A stretch of 43,428 nucleotides of DNA from an uncultured bacterium (GTDB lineage: Bacteria > Patescibacteriota > Minisyncoccia > UBA6257 > UBA9933). The position numbers and the translations under genes were made by a program. The stretch's first letter is position 1. Every line of letters begins with the position of its first letter. Shown one piece after another: positions 1-6,017 of the stretch. The DNA is taken from the NCBI GenBank assembly GCA_913009635.1, contig CAJVXI010000006.1:1-43428 (forward strand). The letters run 5' to 3'. The notes under the pieces are model-generated. The model worked only from the letters and a program-made list of their open reading frames with translations, did no database searches and was not told the origin of the DNA.

Positions 1-2
1 TT

Positions 3-215
3 CAGCAACTTCTTAATACTGATCCTGATACCCGTTTGTCAGATTCCGGAGTAGGTTCGTTAGGCAACGAAACAAACTATTTCGGTCCCTTAACCCAAAA
101 AGCCGTGCAAAAATTCCAAATGAAATATGGAGTAGTTATTGATGAATCCGACCCGGGTTATGGCTACGTTGGCCCTAAAACCAGGGCTAAATTATCAGAG
201 ATATTTAGCCGGTAA
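3..215 (+). CDS. C-terminal end of a peptidoglycan-binding-domain protein (partial)
   Basis: An open frame enters from the left edge and ends at TAA 213-215. The 70 residues look like the end of a PG_binding_1 domain: an LGNETNYFGPLTQKAVQKFQ segment followed by GYGYVGPKTRAKL. The same arrangement, with the GNETxYFGPLT signature, occurs in the large surface protein at 39811-43299, so this is probably a related secreted cell-wall or S-layer protein. Its start, signal peptide and most of the protein lie outside the window. The stop is 2 nt from the stop of the convergent htrA gene. The domain call rests on motif recognition; cell-surface location is inferred. Confidence 0.75.
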   Translation, partial: QQLLNTDPDTRLSDSGVGSLGNETNYFGPLTQKAVQKFQMKYGVVIDESDPGYGYVGPKTRAKLSEIFSR

Positions 216-217
216 AA

Positions 218-1312
218 TTATTTTCGTTCTGCTAACTTTACTTTTACCTCAAACCTTTTCTTGCCTCTAAGAATTTTTAATTTAAGAATATTATTAACTT
301 CAAGATTTTCCAGAAAATCTTGGATTGTTTTTTCCGAACAAATTTTTTCACTATTGCATTCCAAGATAATATCTCCGTCTTTGATGCCAGCATGTTCAGC
401 GGGGCTATTATTAAGAATTGCTTTTTCTTGCGGATTTTCATTAATTATCAAAGCGCCGTAATCAACAGGCAGCTTTAATTTGTCTTTAATATTTTCATTT
501 ATAAGTATATAGCGAATTCCCAGAAACGGTCGTTTAATTCGGCCGTATTTTTTTAATTCATTTAAATCCCGTTTTACTTCATTAATTGGCAAGGCAAAAC
601 CGATATTTTCAGCACCGAATACGGTAGCTACATTAATTCCAATTGCCTCGCCTTTAAGATTAACTAATGGACCGCCTGAATTACCGGGATTTATAGCCGC
701 GTCGGTTTGAACTAAACCACGCATTTCCTGGATCGGTGATTTTGAATCCAATTGAGCCGCGATTGAACGGGAAAGACCGGATATAATTCCCATTGATACG
801 GTATTTTTAAAAAGGCCTAGGGCATTGCCAATTGCGATAACGGTTTCTCCTAATTCAAGCTTAGAAGAATCACCAAGCTTCACCGTAGGAAAGTTTCTGC
901 GTTTGTCCGCGTTCAGTCCGCGTGAGTCCGCGATCCGAAGGATAGCAACGTCATTTATTGGATCTCGGGCTAAAATTTTTGCTTCAAGTTTTTTATTGTC
1001 ATTTGTGATTATCGTGTATTCGGCTTTAGGATCAATAATTATATGTTTATTGGTTATAATAATTCCTTTTTTATCAACAAAAAAACCTGAGCCGCCTCCA
1101 ATATTAATCATTCCATTGCCGTCAATTTGGTCTTTTGGAATTTTTAATTTTGGTAATCTAAATGGTAATCTTTTTTGATTTATTCCAGGCAAAGAAGGAA
1201 ATATTTCAATGGGTACTCTTTTTTCAATTTCTTCTAAATGCTTGGAAATTAAAATTGATACCACTGCTGGCATCACTTTTTTAATTGTTTGTACAATAAG
1301 AGATTTTGACAT
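218..1312 (-). CDS. htrA: HtrA/DegP-like trypsin-type serine protease with C-terminal PDZ domain
   Basis: A protein quality-control serine protease of the envelope. The catalytic triad is visible: His in TNKHIII, Asp in DPINDVAIL and Ser in PGNSGGPLV (about residues 90, 121 and 212 from the start used here). A single PDZ domain follows in the last ~100 residues (FLGIRYI, then SPAEHAGIKDGDIIL). The open frame extends 12 codons upstream to 1348, but those codons overlap a TATAAT (complement of 1320-1325), which lies 7 nt before the ATG at 1312. I therefore prefer the start at 1312 and a leaderless message. No strong signal peptide is seen; the N-terminus SLIVQTIKKVMPAVVSIL is moderately hydrophobic. 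An in-frame repeat-like insertion (899-931, residues ADSRGLNADK) follows the catalytic Asp strand. The first ~17 nt of the gene are duplicated at 1969. Confidence 0.9.
   Translation of the reverse strand: MSKSLIVQTIKKVMPAVVSILISKHLEEIEKRVPIEIFPSLPGINQKRLPFRLPKLKIPKDQIDGNGMINIGGGSGFFVDKKGIIITNKHIIIDPKAEYTIITNDNKKLEAKILARDPINDVAILRIADSRGLNADKRRNFPTVKLGDSSKLELGETVIAIGNALGLFKNTVSMGIISGLSRSIAAQLDSKSPIQEMRGLVQTDAAINPGNSGGPLVNLKGEAIGINVATVFGAENIGFALPINEVKRDLNELKKYGRIKRPFLGIRYILINENIKDKLKLPVDYGALIINENPQEKAILNNSPAEHAGIKDGDIILECNSEKICSEKTIQDFLENLEVNNILKLKILRGKKRFEVKVKLAERK
899..931 (-). repeat. In-frame inserted repeat, copy in htrA
   Basis: Minus-strand run of GCGGACT/ACGCGGAC units coding ADSRGLNADK inside HtrA. 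It matches about 25 of 33 positions, in the same reading frame, with 27033-27066 inside an unrelated histidine kinase (ADSHGLDADS). Its GC content is well above the surrounding gene. Confidence 0.6.
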
Positions 1313-1376
1313 TTGCTTTATTATAGCATTTTTAAATAAAGACAGCACTTACTTTTATGATTTTTAGCGCAGTGAA
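1295..1376. repeat. 82-bp direct repeat, left copy (includes 5' end of htrA)
   Basis: Matches 1969-2050 at 80 of 82 positions with a constant offset of 674 bp. This copy contains the htrA promoter and first codons. Together the two copies bracket the small P-loop gene. Confidence 0.9.
1320..1325 (-). promoter_or_regulatory. -10 box of htrA, leaderless spacing
   Basis: Perfect TATAAT on the minus strand, 7 nt before the ATG at 1312. This spacing puts transcription start at or next to the start codon. No good -35 is seen. The same box is present in the second copy of the direct repeat at 1994-1999. Confidence 0.5.
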
Positions 1377-1502
1377 TATCGCCTCCGCTCTTGCGAGCTT
1401 TGGTGAACTGGCGAAGCCCATTTTTGCGTGTTACGGTGGACAGGTTGACATGATTTTTTAATTCTTCCTTTTTTTATTTTTTAATTATATTAGTATTATT
1501 AA

Positions 1503-1961
1503 ATGAGTAAATTAAACAATTTTATTTATAAAGAAATATTAAAGAATAGTAATATTTTAATAGTTGGATCGACAGATAGTGGAAAAACTTGGTATGTTAA
1601 AAATATTCTCATCCCTTTTTTACAAGACAAGAAAAAAAAAGTTGTTTATTTTCATAACCCCGATAATCTTTTGGGATTAATTAAGAATGTAGATTTTTTT
1701 ATTGTTGATGAAATTGAAACTTTAATAGATAAAGATTTTCTGGAAGCTCATTCAACTGAAATTAAGCCATACTATTCCAAAAAGTATTTAAAGAAAGTTA
1801 AGGGTTGGCACAATAAATTAAAAAAAATAACTATTCCGAGTATTTTTATTTTAACTAGAAATAATCAAAAAGAAATTGATAATGTTGTTAATAATATTAA
1901 AGTAATAGACTGGGGCGTTAAAGTTAAATGTTTAGCTTTTAAAAAACAGAAACAAGAATAA
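1503..1961 (+). CDS. Small P-loop NTPase-like protein of unknown role
   Basis: 152 residues. A Walker A motif GSTDSGKT sits at residues 22-29 after a hydrophobic strand (NILIVG). A Walker B-like FFIVDEIE follows at about 66-73. The rest is lysine-rich with no domain I recognise. At half the size of a normal AAA or KAP ATPase it may be a minimal NTPase core. It is more AT-rich than its neighbours and has no Shine-Dalgarno; AT-rich -10-like boxes (TATATT, TATTAT) lie just upstream. It is the only gene between two 82-bp direct repeats that copy the 5' end of htrA, which points to a recent insertion. Nucleotide binding is well supported by motif; the biological role is unknown. Confidence 0.7.
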   Translation: MSKLNNFIYKEILKNSNILIVGSTDSGKTWYVKNILIPFLQDKKKKVVYFHNPDNLLGLIKNVDFFIVDEIETLIDKDFLEAHSTEIKPYYSKKYLKKVKGWHNKLKKITIPSIFILTRNNQKEIDNVVNNIKVIDWGVKVKCLAFKKQKQE

Positions 1962-1968
1962 TTTAGTA

Positions 1969-2050
1969 AATAAGAGATTTTGACATTTGCTTTATTATAG
2001 CATTTTTAAATAAAGACATCACTTACTTCTATGATTTTTAGCGCAGTGAA
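1969..2050. repeat. 82-bp direct repeat, right copy (orphan htrA 5' end)
   Basis: Second copy of 1295-1376 with two mismatches. It carries the htrA -10 box and first codons, but the frame is not continued, so it is a remnant. The tRNA-Ser gene begins 33 bp further on. Confidence 0.9.
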
Positions 2051-2083
2051 GCCCGACTTCGCCAAGGCTTCGTCGGGTGAAAG

Positions 2084-2166
2084 CGGTGGGTGCAGGACTC
2101 GAACCTGCAAGGGCTTTCGCCCACTGGTTTTCGAAACCAGCGCAATAGCCGTTCTGCCAACCCACC
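2084..2166 (-). tRNA. tRNA-Ser (anticodon CGA)
   Basis: On the minus strand the acceptor GGTGGGT pairs with ACCCACC, the anticodon stem CTGGT/ACCAG encloses TTCGAAA (anticodon CGA), a long variable arm GGGCGAAAGCCC is present, and the T arm is GCAGG-TTCGAGT-CCTGC. No CCA is encoded. It reads UCG codons. Confidence 0.93.
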
Positions 2167-2168
2167 AA

Positions 2169-2241
2169 TGCCCTCGGCAGGAATCGAACCCACATTTTAT
2201 CCTTAGGACGGATTTGTTCTAATCCATTGAACTACGAGGGC
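2169..2241 (-). tRNA. tRNA-Arg (anticodon CCT)
   Basis: Minus strand; acceptor GCCCTCG/CGAGGGC with discriminator A, D arm GTTC/GAAC, anticodon loop GTCCTAA (anticodon CCT, with an unpaired A-A at the base of the stem) and T arm containing GTTCGATT. It lies 2 nt upstream of tRNA-Ser on the same strand, so the two are probably co-transcribed. Confidence 0.9.
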
Positions 2242-2273
2242 ATGTAAAAATTTCTAATTTCTAATTTTAGTTT

Positions 2274-2381
2274 ACCCCGTTAGAAATAAAATACAAATAT
2301 TAAAATTATTTCTTTATATATGGGGAAATAATATACATAGATGTAGAAGTAGGGATTAGCGTTTGTGATTTCTAACGGAGT
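2274..2381. repeat. Inverted repeat enclosing an AT-rich intergenic stretch
   Basis: ACCCCGTTAGAAAT (2274-2287) is the reverse complement of 2368-2381 with one mismatch. The arms are separated by 80 bp without an ORF. The arms use the same TTAGAAAT word as the intergenic regions near 35.8 and 39.6 kb. Confidence 0.5.
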
Positions 2382-2463
2382 TTATAGTTTTTAATTTATA
2401 CTTGCAAGAATTTTAAATTGAAATTATAATAACAATATACGCGTAATTGAATAATTTTTAATT

Positions 2464-2483
2464 TTTACGTAAATTTACGTAAA
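2464..2483. promoter_or_regulatory. Perfect 20-bp palindrome, operator-like
   Basis: TTTACGTAAATTTACGTAAA is exactly self-complementary and lies about 30 bp before the ATG of the small membrane protein at 2512. A further TTTTACG half-site follows at 2490. Its position fits a repressor site; the regulator is unknown. Confidence 0.45.
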
Positions 2484-2511
2484 CCCTGTTTTACGCGAAT
2501 AAATAATAAAT

Positions 2512-2742
2512 ATGAATAATAACGGATTGATAGAATTACAATATATGATGGATCAATGGTGGTTTTGGCCACTGCTTATTTGGTCGTTTATTTGGAAAGG
2601 ATTTGCTTTGTGGCGCTCCGCTCAACTTGGTTCAAAAAAATGGTTTGTGGCTTTATTGATTTTTAACACCGCTGGTATTTTAGAAATATTTTATATTTTT
2701 GTGTTTAGCAAAAAAAAGACAGAAAAGGGGCCTATAGTTTAG
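2512..2742 (+). CDS. Small membrane protein, DUF5652-like
   Basis: 76 residues with two hydrophobic helices. The motif WFWPLLIWSFIWKGFALWRS is followed by a basic turn and FVALLIFNTAGILEIFYIFVF, a pattern I associate with DUF5652 proteins common in Patescibacteria; the function is unknown. The last residues (EKGPIV) and the TAG stop are formed by the first 15 nt of the downstream tRNA-Ala gene, so the CDS and tRNA overlap. A perfect palindrome (2464-2483) lies in the upstream region. Confidence 0.75.
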   Translation: MNNNGLIELQYMMDQWWFWPLLIWSFIWKGFALWRSAQLGSKKWFVALLIFNTAGILEIFYIFVFSKKKTEKGPIV

Positions 2743-2798
2743 TGGCAAAATATCTCAATGGCATTGAGAAGTTGGGAGTTCGATTCTCCCTAGGTCCA
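2728..2798 (+). tRNA. tRNA-Ala (anticodon GGC)
   Basis: Acceptor GGGCCTA/TAGGTCC with discriminator A, anticodon stem TCTCA/TGAGA around ATGGCAT (anticodon GGC) and T arm GGGAG-TTCGATT-CTCCC. Its 5' 15 nt overlap the end of the upstream CDS. No CCA is encoded. Confidence 0.9.
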
Positions 2799-2818
2799 AA
2801 ATTTAATTAATAGATATA

Positions 2819-2901
2819 GGTTCCCGCTTAACTTTAGAAAAGTTAGGCGAGGCTTGCTCAAACTTCTTAAAAAGTTTGAGCGGCGATTCCCCGTAGGTCC
2901 A
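2819..2901 (+). pseudogene. tRNA 3'-end remnant interrupted by a palindromic insert
   Basis: The last 18 nt (2884-2901) match the 3' end of tRNA-Ala (2781-2798) at 16 of 18 positions. Upstream, GGTTC at 2819-2823 would complete a T arm if the intervening ~60 bp were removed. That insert is closed by CCGC/GCGG and contains two hairpins (about 2825-2848; 2856-2865 with 2872-2881, a perfect 10-bp stem). It cannot fold as a working tRNA as it stands. An att-like or repeat-insertion origin is inferred. Confidence 0.55.
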
Positions 2902-2910
2902 CAATAATAT

Positions 2911-2945
2911 AATAAACGGCTCATACGGCGTGTGAGCCGTTTATT
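2911..2945 (+). terminator. Stem-loop terminator after the tRNA region
   Basis: Perfect 13-bp stem AATAAACGGCTCA/TGAGCCGTTTATT with a 9-nt loop. Only a short T-rich tail follows, directly before the -35 of the next promoter. Confidence 0.6.
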
Positions 2946-2947
2946 AT

Positions 2948-2976
2948 TTGACATCTATAATGCAATGTGCTATTAT
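2948..2976 (+). promoter_or_regulatory. Sigma70-type promoter of the cold-shock-domain-like gene
   Basis: TTGACA (2948-2953), 17-bp spacer, TATTAT (2971-2976). This is one of the best promoters in the window and lies about 80 bp before the ATG at 3057, so the transcript has a real 5' leader, unlike many genes here. Confidence 0.8.
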
Positions 2977-2978
2977 AT

Positions 2979-3035
2979 ATTTACTCTAAACAGAGTAAAT
3001 CAGCACATTAAAATAAATTTGGAGTATTTTACTCC
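2979..3035 (+). promoter_or_regulatory. Paired GAGTA/TACTC inverted repeats around the transcription start and leader
   Basis: ATTTACTCT-AAAC-AGAGTAAAT (2979-3000, perfect 9-bp arms) straddles the expected transcription start. GGAGTA-TTT-TACTCC (3021-3035) lies 9 nt before the Shine-Dalgarno AAGGAGG (3044-3050). GAGTAAA of the first can pair with TTTACTC (3028-3034) of the second. The set may be operator half-sites or alternative RNA hairpins. Confidence 0.5.
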
Positions 3036-3056
3036 CAAAACACAAGGAGGTTTAAA

Positions 3057-3905
3057 ATGGTAAACGGAAAAATTTCAGGAGTATCGGTGGAAGTTCAATT
3101 AGTATTGGGCATAAATCTCCCGCCCATAAGAATTAACGGGGATTGTTATTGCGGTGAATATTTCAGCGCAAAAGCGCGAATTAATGACTCCGCTATTCTC
3201 TCTGTGCCAATAGCTTCTCCGCAGAACAAAAGCATTAATTGCTTCACAACGGACAAAGATAAGAACATAGAACTACGCAAAAGCTCAGGCAACGGTCATG
3301 GGACATTATTCAACCAGAATATTGCCCTGAAAGTAAATGAACGCGGAGTATGTCACACAAGATATCCCAATAACAATTTACGCTTAATAAAGATGATTTA
3401 CGGCGGACGGATGGAAATCTGGGAAATCGCTTTGGTTTCTCAAAACGGCAGTTTCTTTGCCCCCACCCAGAAAACTTATGAAGCAAAATTTTACTGGGAT
3501 AAAAAAATGGGAAAAATTGTTTGCCCGCGCTTTGACGAAAGTTGGCCTCAAATCGTTGAATTCGGTAAAAATCTTTTAAACGAAGAGGATATGCTTGAGC
3601 CGATAGAAAAGCACGAATCTGATCTGGCTGAACGAAGAAAAAACGAAAAAGAGGCTGCTTCTTACAGACTGGCAATGTTAAAAAAACCAAACACCGGATA
3701 CGTTTTATGGTGGAGCCACGCCCAAGGATACGGAGCGATTAAAATGTATAATTACATAGCTCGCGTCCACTGGAAAGAAATATTTCGCTGTCATCTCTTG
3801 GCATTTCTAAGTCCTGGAGAGATTGTGAAATATAGCGCTCTCCGTACACCGAACGGAAAAACATCTTTTCGGAAAGAAGCCGTTGGCGTAATGCCAGTAG
3901 GATAA
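3057..3905 (+). CDS. Protein with C-terminal cold-shock (OB-fold)-like domain
   Basis: 282 residues. The last ~70 resemble a cold-shock domain: GYVLWWSHAQGYGAIKMY (compare GxVKWFNxxKGFGFI), ARVHWKEIF (compare DVFVHxSxI), then LSPGEIVKYSALRTPNGKTSF and EAVGV. The domain would bind single-stranded RNA or DNA. The first ~200 residues are soluble, with no family I recognise. The start is fixed by a strong Shine-Dalgarno AAGGAGG 6 nt upstream. The gene is a self-contained unit: promoter with exact -35, inverted repeats in the leader and a strong terminator after the stop. Its GC content and codon choice are higher than in the neighbouring AT-rich genes, which may mean transfer or high expression. 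A nucleic-acid chaperone or regulator is inferred. Confidence 0.6.
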   Translation: MVNGKISGVSVEVQLVLGINLPPIRINGDCYCGEYFSAKARINDSAILSVPIASPQNKSINCFTTDKDKNIELRKSSGNGHGTLFNQNIALKVNERGVCHTRYPNNNLRLIKMIYGGRMEIWEIALVSQNGSFFAPTQKTYEAKFYWDKKMGKIVCPRFDESWPQIVEFGKNLLNEEDMLEPIEKHESDLAERRKNEKEAASYRLAMLKKPNTGYVLWWSHAQGYGAIKMYNYIARVHWKEIFRCHLLAFLSPGEIVKYSALRTPNGKTSFRKEAVGVMPVG

Positions 3906-3917
3906 CCTCCAAATTAA

Positions 3918-3957
3918 AGACCCCATCACGTTTAACGTGATGGGGTCTATCTTTTTT
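3918..3957 (+). terminator. Rho-independent terminator
   Basis: Perfect 13-bp stem AGACCCCATCACG/CGTGATGGGGTCT with loop TTTAA, then CTTTTTTA. It ends the cold-shock-like gene and lies between convergent genes, so it may also act on the minus strand. Confidence 0.9.
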
Positions 3958-3970
3958 ATAATTTCATTTT

Positions 3971-4084
3971 TCAACGCCTCGCTGCCGCAAATCTTAATTC
4001 TTTTTCCGCTAATCTTTCCAAGAACCTCCTTTTGGGATTTATTTTTTTATCTAATACCTTCTTCTTCTTTCTTTTCTTTCTCAT
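3971..4084 (-). CDS. Possible 37-residue Lys/Arg-rich small protein
   Basis: A short minus-strand frame starting MRKKRKKKKVLDKK and ending EKELRFAAARR. It is downstream of, and on the same strand as, the gene at 4117-4473 and stops before the shared terminator. GGGGGAGG directly abuts the ATG, too close for normal ribosome binding, so expression is doubtful. It could be coding or simply purine-rich spacer. Confidence 0.25.
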   Translation of the reverse strand: MRKKRKKKKVLDKKINPKRRFLERLAEKELRFAAARR

Positions 4085-4116
4085 CCTCCCCCTTTGTCTG
4101 TATCTATTTTGCAGCT

Positions 4117-4473
4117 TCAATCTTTAAATGAAGGTAATTTATCCGGAGTTTTTCTTACTTTTATTATTTTTATTTTGCCAATTCTGATTAGACCCTCAAT
4201 TATTAATACTCTTGCGCCATTTTTAATAAAAATCTTTGTATTGCGTTTCCTGCTAACCACTCCGATATAAATAATTCTTGGCGCGCCGTCACGCCTAATA
4301 ATTTTAAAAAATCCATTACAATTTTTATTCTTTTTAACTTCGTATCGTCTACCTCCCAACGAGCCAAACGGATTGGCTACAATGCCAAATTTTTCAAAAA
4401 TTCTATTTATTTTTCGCTTACCAACGCCAACCTCTAAAGCAGTATACCTTTTTGCTATATTAATTTTCGCCAT
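4117..4473 (-). CDS. Small basic protein, possible N-terminal helix-turn-helix
   Basis: 118 residues, strongly basic, with no family recognised. The first ~35 residues (IAKRYTALEVGVGKRKINRI) have the spacing of a helix-turn-helix. The rest is rich in beta-forming residues (RIIYIGVVSRK, ARVLIIEGLIRIGKIKII). The start is supported by GGAGGG 4 nt before the ATG, one of the few clear Shine-Dalgarno sequences in the window. It is convergent with the cold-shock-like gene. The charge and possible helix-turn-helix suggest nucleic-acid binding; this is inference only. Confidence 0.6.
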   Translation of the reverse strand: MAKINIAKRYTALEVGVGKRKINRIFEKFGIVANPFGSLGGRRYEVKKNKNCNGFFKIIRRDGAPRIIYIGVVSRKRNTKIFIKNGARVLIIEGLIRIGKIKIIKVRKTPDKLPSFKD

Positions 4474-4616
4474 TTTGCCCTCCTTATTTATTATTATTAA
4501 ATTAGTTTTATGTTTATATTAAAACCTTCTAATTAAAGAATGTCATATAATAATAAAAACGTCAATAATTGGTCTTTATTTTTACCGTAAATTTGAGTAT
4601 ATTAAATACAGAAAAT

Positions 4617-4687
4617 GGGCCCTTAGCTTAGTGGTAGAGCATCCGGTTTGCATCCGGAAGATAGGAGTTCGATTCTCCTAGGGTCCA
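4617..4687 (+). tRNA. tRNA-Ala (anticodon TGC)
   Basis: Acceptor GGGCCCT/AGGGTCC, D arm GCTT..GAGC, anticodon stem TCCGG/CCGGA around TTTGCAT (anticodon TGC) and T arm AGGAG-TTCGATT-CTCCT. No CCA is encoded. It is the second alanine tRNA in the window. Confidence 0.95.
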
Positions 4688-4691
4688 CAAG

Positions 4692-4776
4692 GGAGGGTTG
4701 GCCGAGCGGTTTAAGGCGCTGGTCTTGAAAACCAGTTGGGGGAAACTCCTCACAGGTTCGAATCCTGTACCCTCCG
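4692..4776 (+). tRNA. tRNA-Ser (anticodon TGA)
   Basis: Acceptor GGAGGGT/ACCCTCC, D arm GGCCGAGC.., anticodon stem CTGGT/ACCAG around CTTGAAA (anticodon TGA), long variable arm TGGGGGAAACTCCTCA and T arm CAGG-TTCGAAT-CCTG. It starts 4 nt after tRNA-Ala. Its 3' end directly abuts a truncated regulator gene. Confidence 0.95.
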
Positions 4777-4926
4777 CAATGGCAAGAAAAATTAGCAAGA
4801 ATTGCCGATGTTGTCAATAATAAGATTATTAAAATAGAATCCAAGAAAAATCAAAACCTTACATTAGAAATTTTACAGAAGATTTCAATGGCGCTCGGTG
4901 TTTCAATTAATGATATTTTGCGTTAA
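4777..4926 (+). pseudogene. XRE-family helix-turn-helix regulator, 5'-truncated fragment
   Basis: In the frame from 4777 to TAA 4924-4926 the translation contains EKLARIADVVNNKIIKIES, then NLTLEILQKISMALGVSI and NDILR. This is the helix 2 to helix 5 part of an HTH_3/XRE domain. There is no start codon in frame and the first helix is missing: the frame runs straight out of the 3' end of tRNA-Ser. It is a gene remnant whose junction is exactly at the tRNA end, as left by integration or deletion at a tRNA attachment site (inferred). Confidence 0.75.
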
Positions 4927-5021
4927 AATATAAATATATAATTAACTATTTATTTTCTCTCAATTTATTCATGTGATAATATTAACCATTATGATTTTTT
5001 TCTATAAAAAAGATAAAAGCA

Positions 5022-5255
5022 ATGCTACAAAAAAGTAATTTCAAAACATTTTACGCATTATCCATCGCCTGGCAATTAGGATTTCTTATTGCTATCCCTA
5101 TTGTCGGTTTTCTGTTTTTGGGAGTTTTGGGTGATAAATTTTTTAAGACCCAGCCATTTTTTTTATTTCTTGGTCTTATTCTTGGTATTGTCCTTACAAT
5201 TTATGAAATATATCATTTATTCGTTCCTTTAATTAAAGATAAAAGAAATGATTAA
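5022..5255 (+). CDS. atpZ: ATP synthase accessory protein, AtpZ/AtpI (ATPase_gene1) type
   Basis: 77 residues, two transmembrane helices (AWQLGFLIAIPIVGFLFLGV and FFLFLGLILGIVLTIYEIYHL) with LGDKFFKTQPF between them, the ATPase_gene1 pattern. Such proteins sit at the head of bacterial atp operons and are implicated in Fo ring assembly or Mg2+/Ca2+ handling. Here too it is the first gene; its last 8 nt overlap atpB. An extended -10-like TGTGATAAT occurs at 4972-4980, about 40 bp upstream, with no convincing -35. Confidence 0.8.
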   Translation: MLQKSNFKTFYALSIAWQLGFLIAIPIVGFLFLGVLGDKFFKTQPFFLFLGLILGIVLTIYEIYHLFVPLIKDKRND

Positions 5256-5991
5256 CATTGGTTTACAACCGGAATATATTTTGTCTGTTTTTGGCGTATT
5301 TCTAACTAATACTTTTTTAACTTCTATTTTAGTTACTGCACTTCTTTGTGTTTTAGGAATAATTTTTTATTTAAAAAAACAGAATCATAAAAACGTTTTT
5401 ATTAATGCAATAAGAATTCTGATTTTTGAATTGTTGAAACTTACCGATATGGTAACACAGGATAGAAAATTATCTAAAAAAATTCTTCCATTAATCACTA
5501 CTTTTTTTCTGTTTATCGTTACTGCTAATCTTTTGGCTCTCGTCCCCGGCTTCTTGGGATCATTTTTTGTAAAAACTTCTGTTGGAGAATTTTCTGTTTT
5601 ACGGTCTCCTAATAGCGATTTGACTACGACAGTGGCACTGGCGTTATTCTCAGTTTTTGCTATTCAATTTTTTTCCTTGCGGGTGTTAGGTGTAAAAAAG
5701 TATATAGGGCGATTCTTTAATTTTACAAATCCAATTAAATTTATTCTTGGATTTTTTGAAATGATTTCGGAGAGTGTTAAAGTGCTTTCGTTTTCTTTCC
5801 GATTGTTTGGAAATATTTTCGCCGGCGAAGTTCTGCTTTTGATTATTGCTTTTTTGGTTCCATATATTATTCCTTTGCCTTTTATGATTTTAGAAGTATT
5901 TGTGGGTATTATTCAGGCATTCATTTTCGCCATATTGACATTGACATTTATTAAGACAAGTACAATGCGTCATATAAAGTCGGGGGCGTAA
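5248..5991 (+). CDS. atpB: ATP synthase Fo subunit a
   Basis: 247-residue integral membrane protein with five or six hydrophobic segments. It has the signature SFSFRLFGNIFAGEVLLLI near residues 180-200, where the Arg is the essential residue facing the c-ring, and ends FVGIIQAFIFAILTLTFI. It forms the proton half-channels of Fo. It overlaps atpZ by 8 nt and is 26 nt before atpE. Confidence 0.95.
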   Translation: MINIGLQPEYILSVFGVFLTNTFLTSILVTALLCVLGIIFYLKKQNHKNVFINAIRILIFELLKLTDMVTQDRKLSKKILPLITTFFLFIVTANLLALVPGFLGSFFVKTSVGEFSVLRSPNSDLTTTVALALFSVFAIQFFSLRVLGVKKYIGRFFNFTNPIKFILGFFEMISESVKVLSFSFRLFGNIFAGEVLLLIIAFLVPYIIPLPFMILEVFVGIIQAFIFAILTLTFIKTSTMRHIKSGA

Positions 5992-6017
5992 ATTATTAAT
6001 AAAAAAAAATAAAAAAA

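Noticed and set aside
2031-2222. Plus-strand ORF of 63 residues across the tRNA-Ser/tRNA-Arg region
   Set aside because: The translation is the familiar antisense read-through of tRNA genes (GCRTRTC.., RQESNPHF); it has no support as a gene.
3937-4131. Plus-strand 64-residue hydrophobic ORF
   Set aside because: It starts within the terminator and is the complement of a Lys/Arg-rich purine stretch; hydrophobicity comes from TTT/TTC runs.
4623-4844. Minus-strand ORF of 73 residues
   Set aside because: Antisense translation of tRNA-Ala and tRNA-Ser; no ribosome site.
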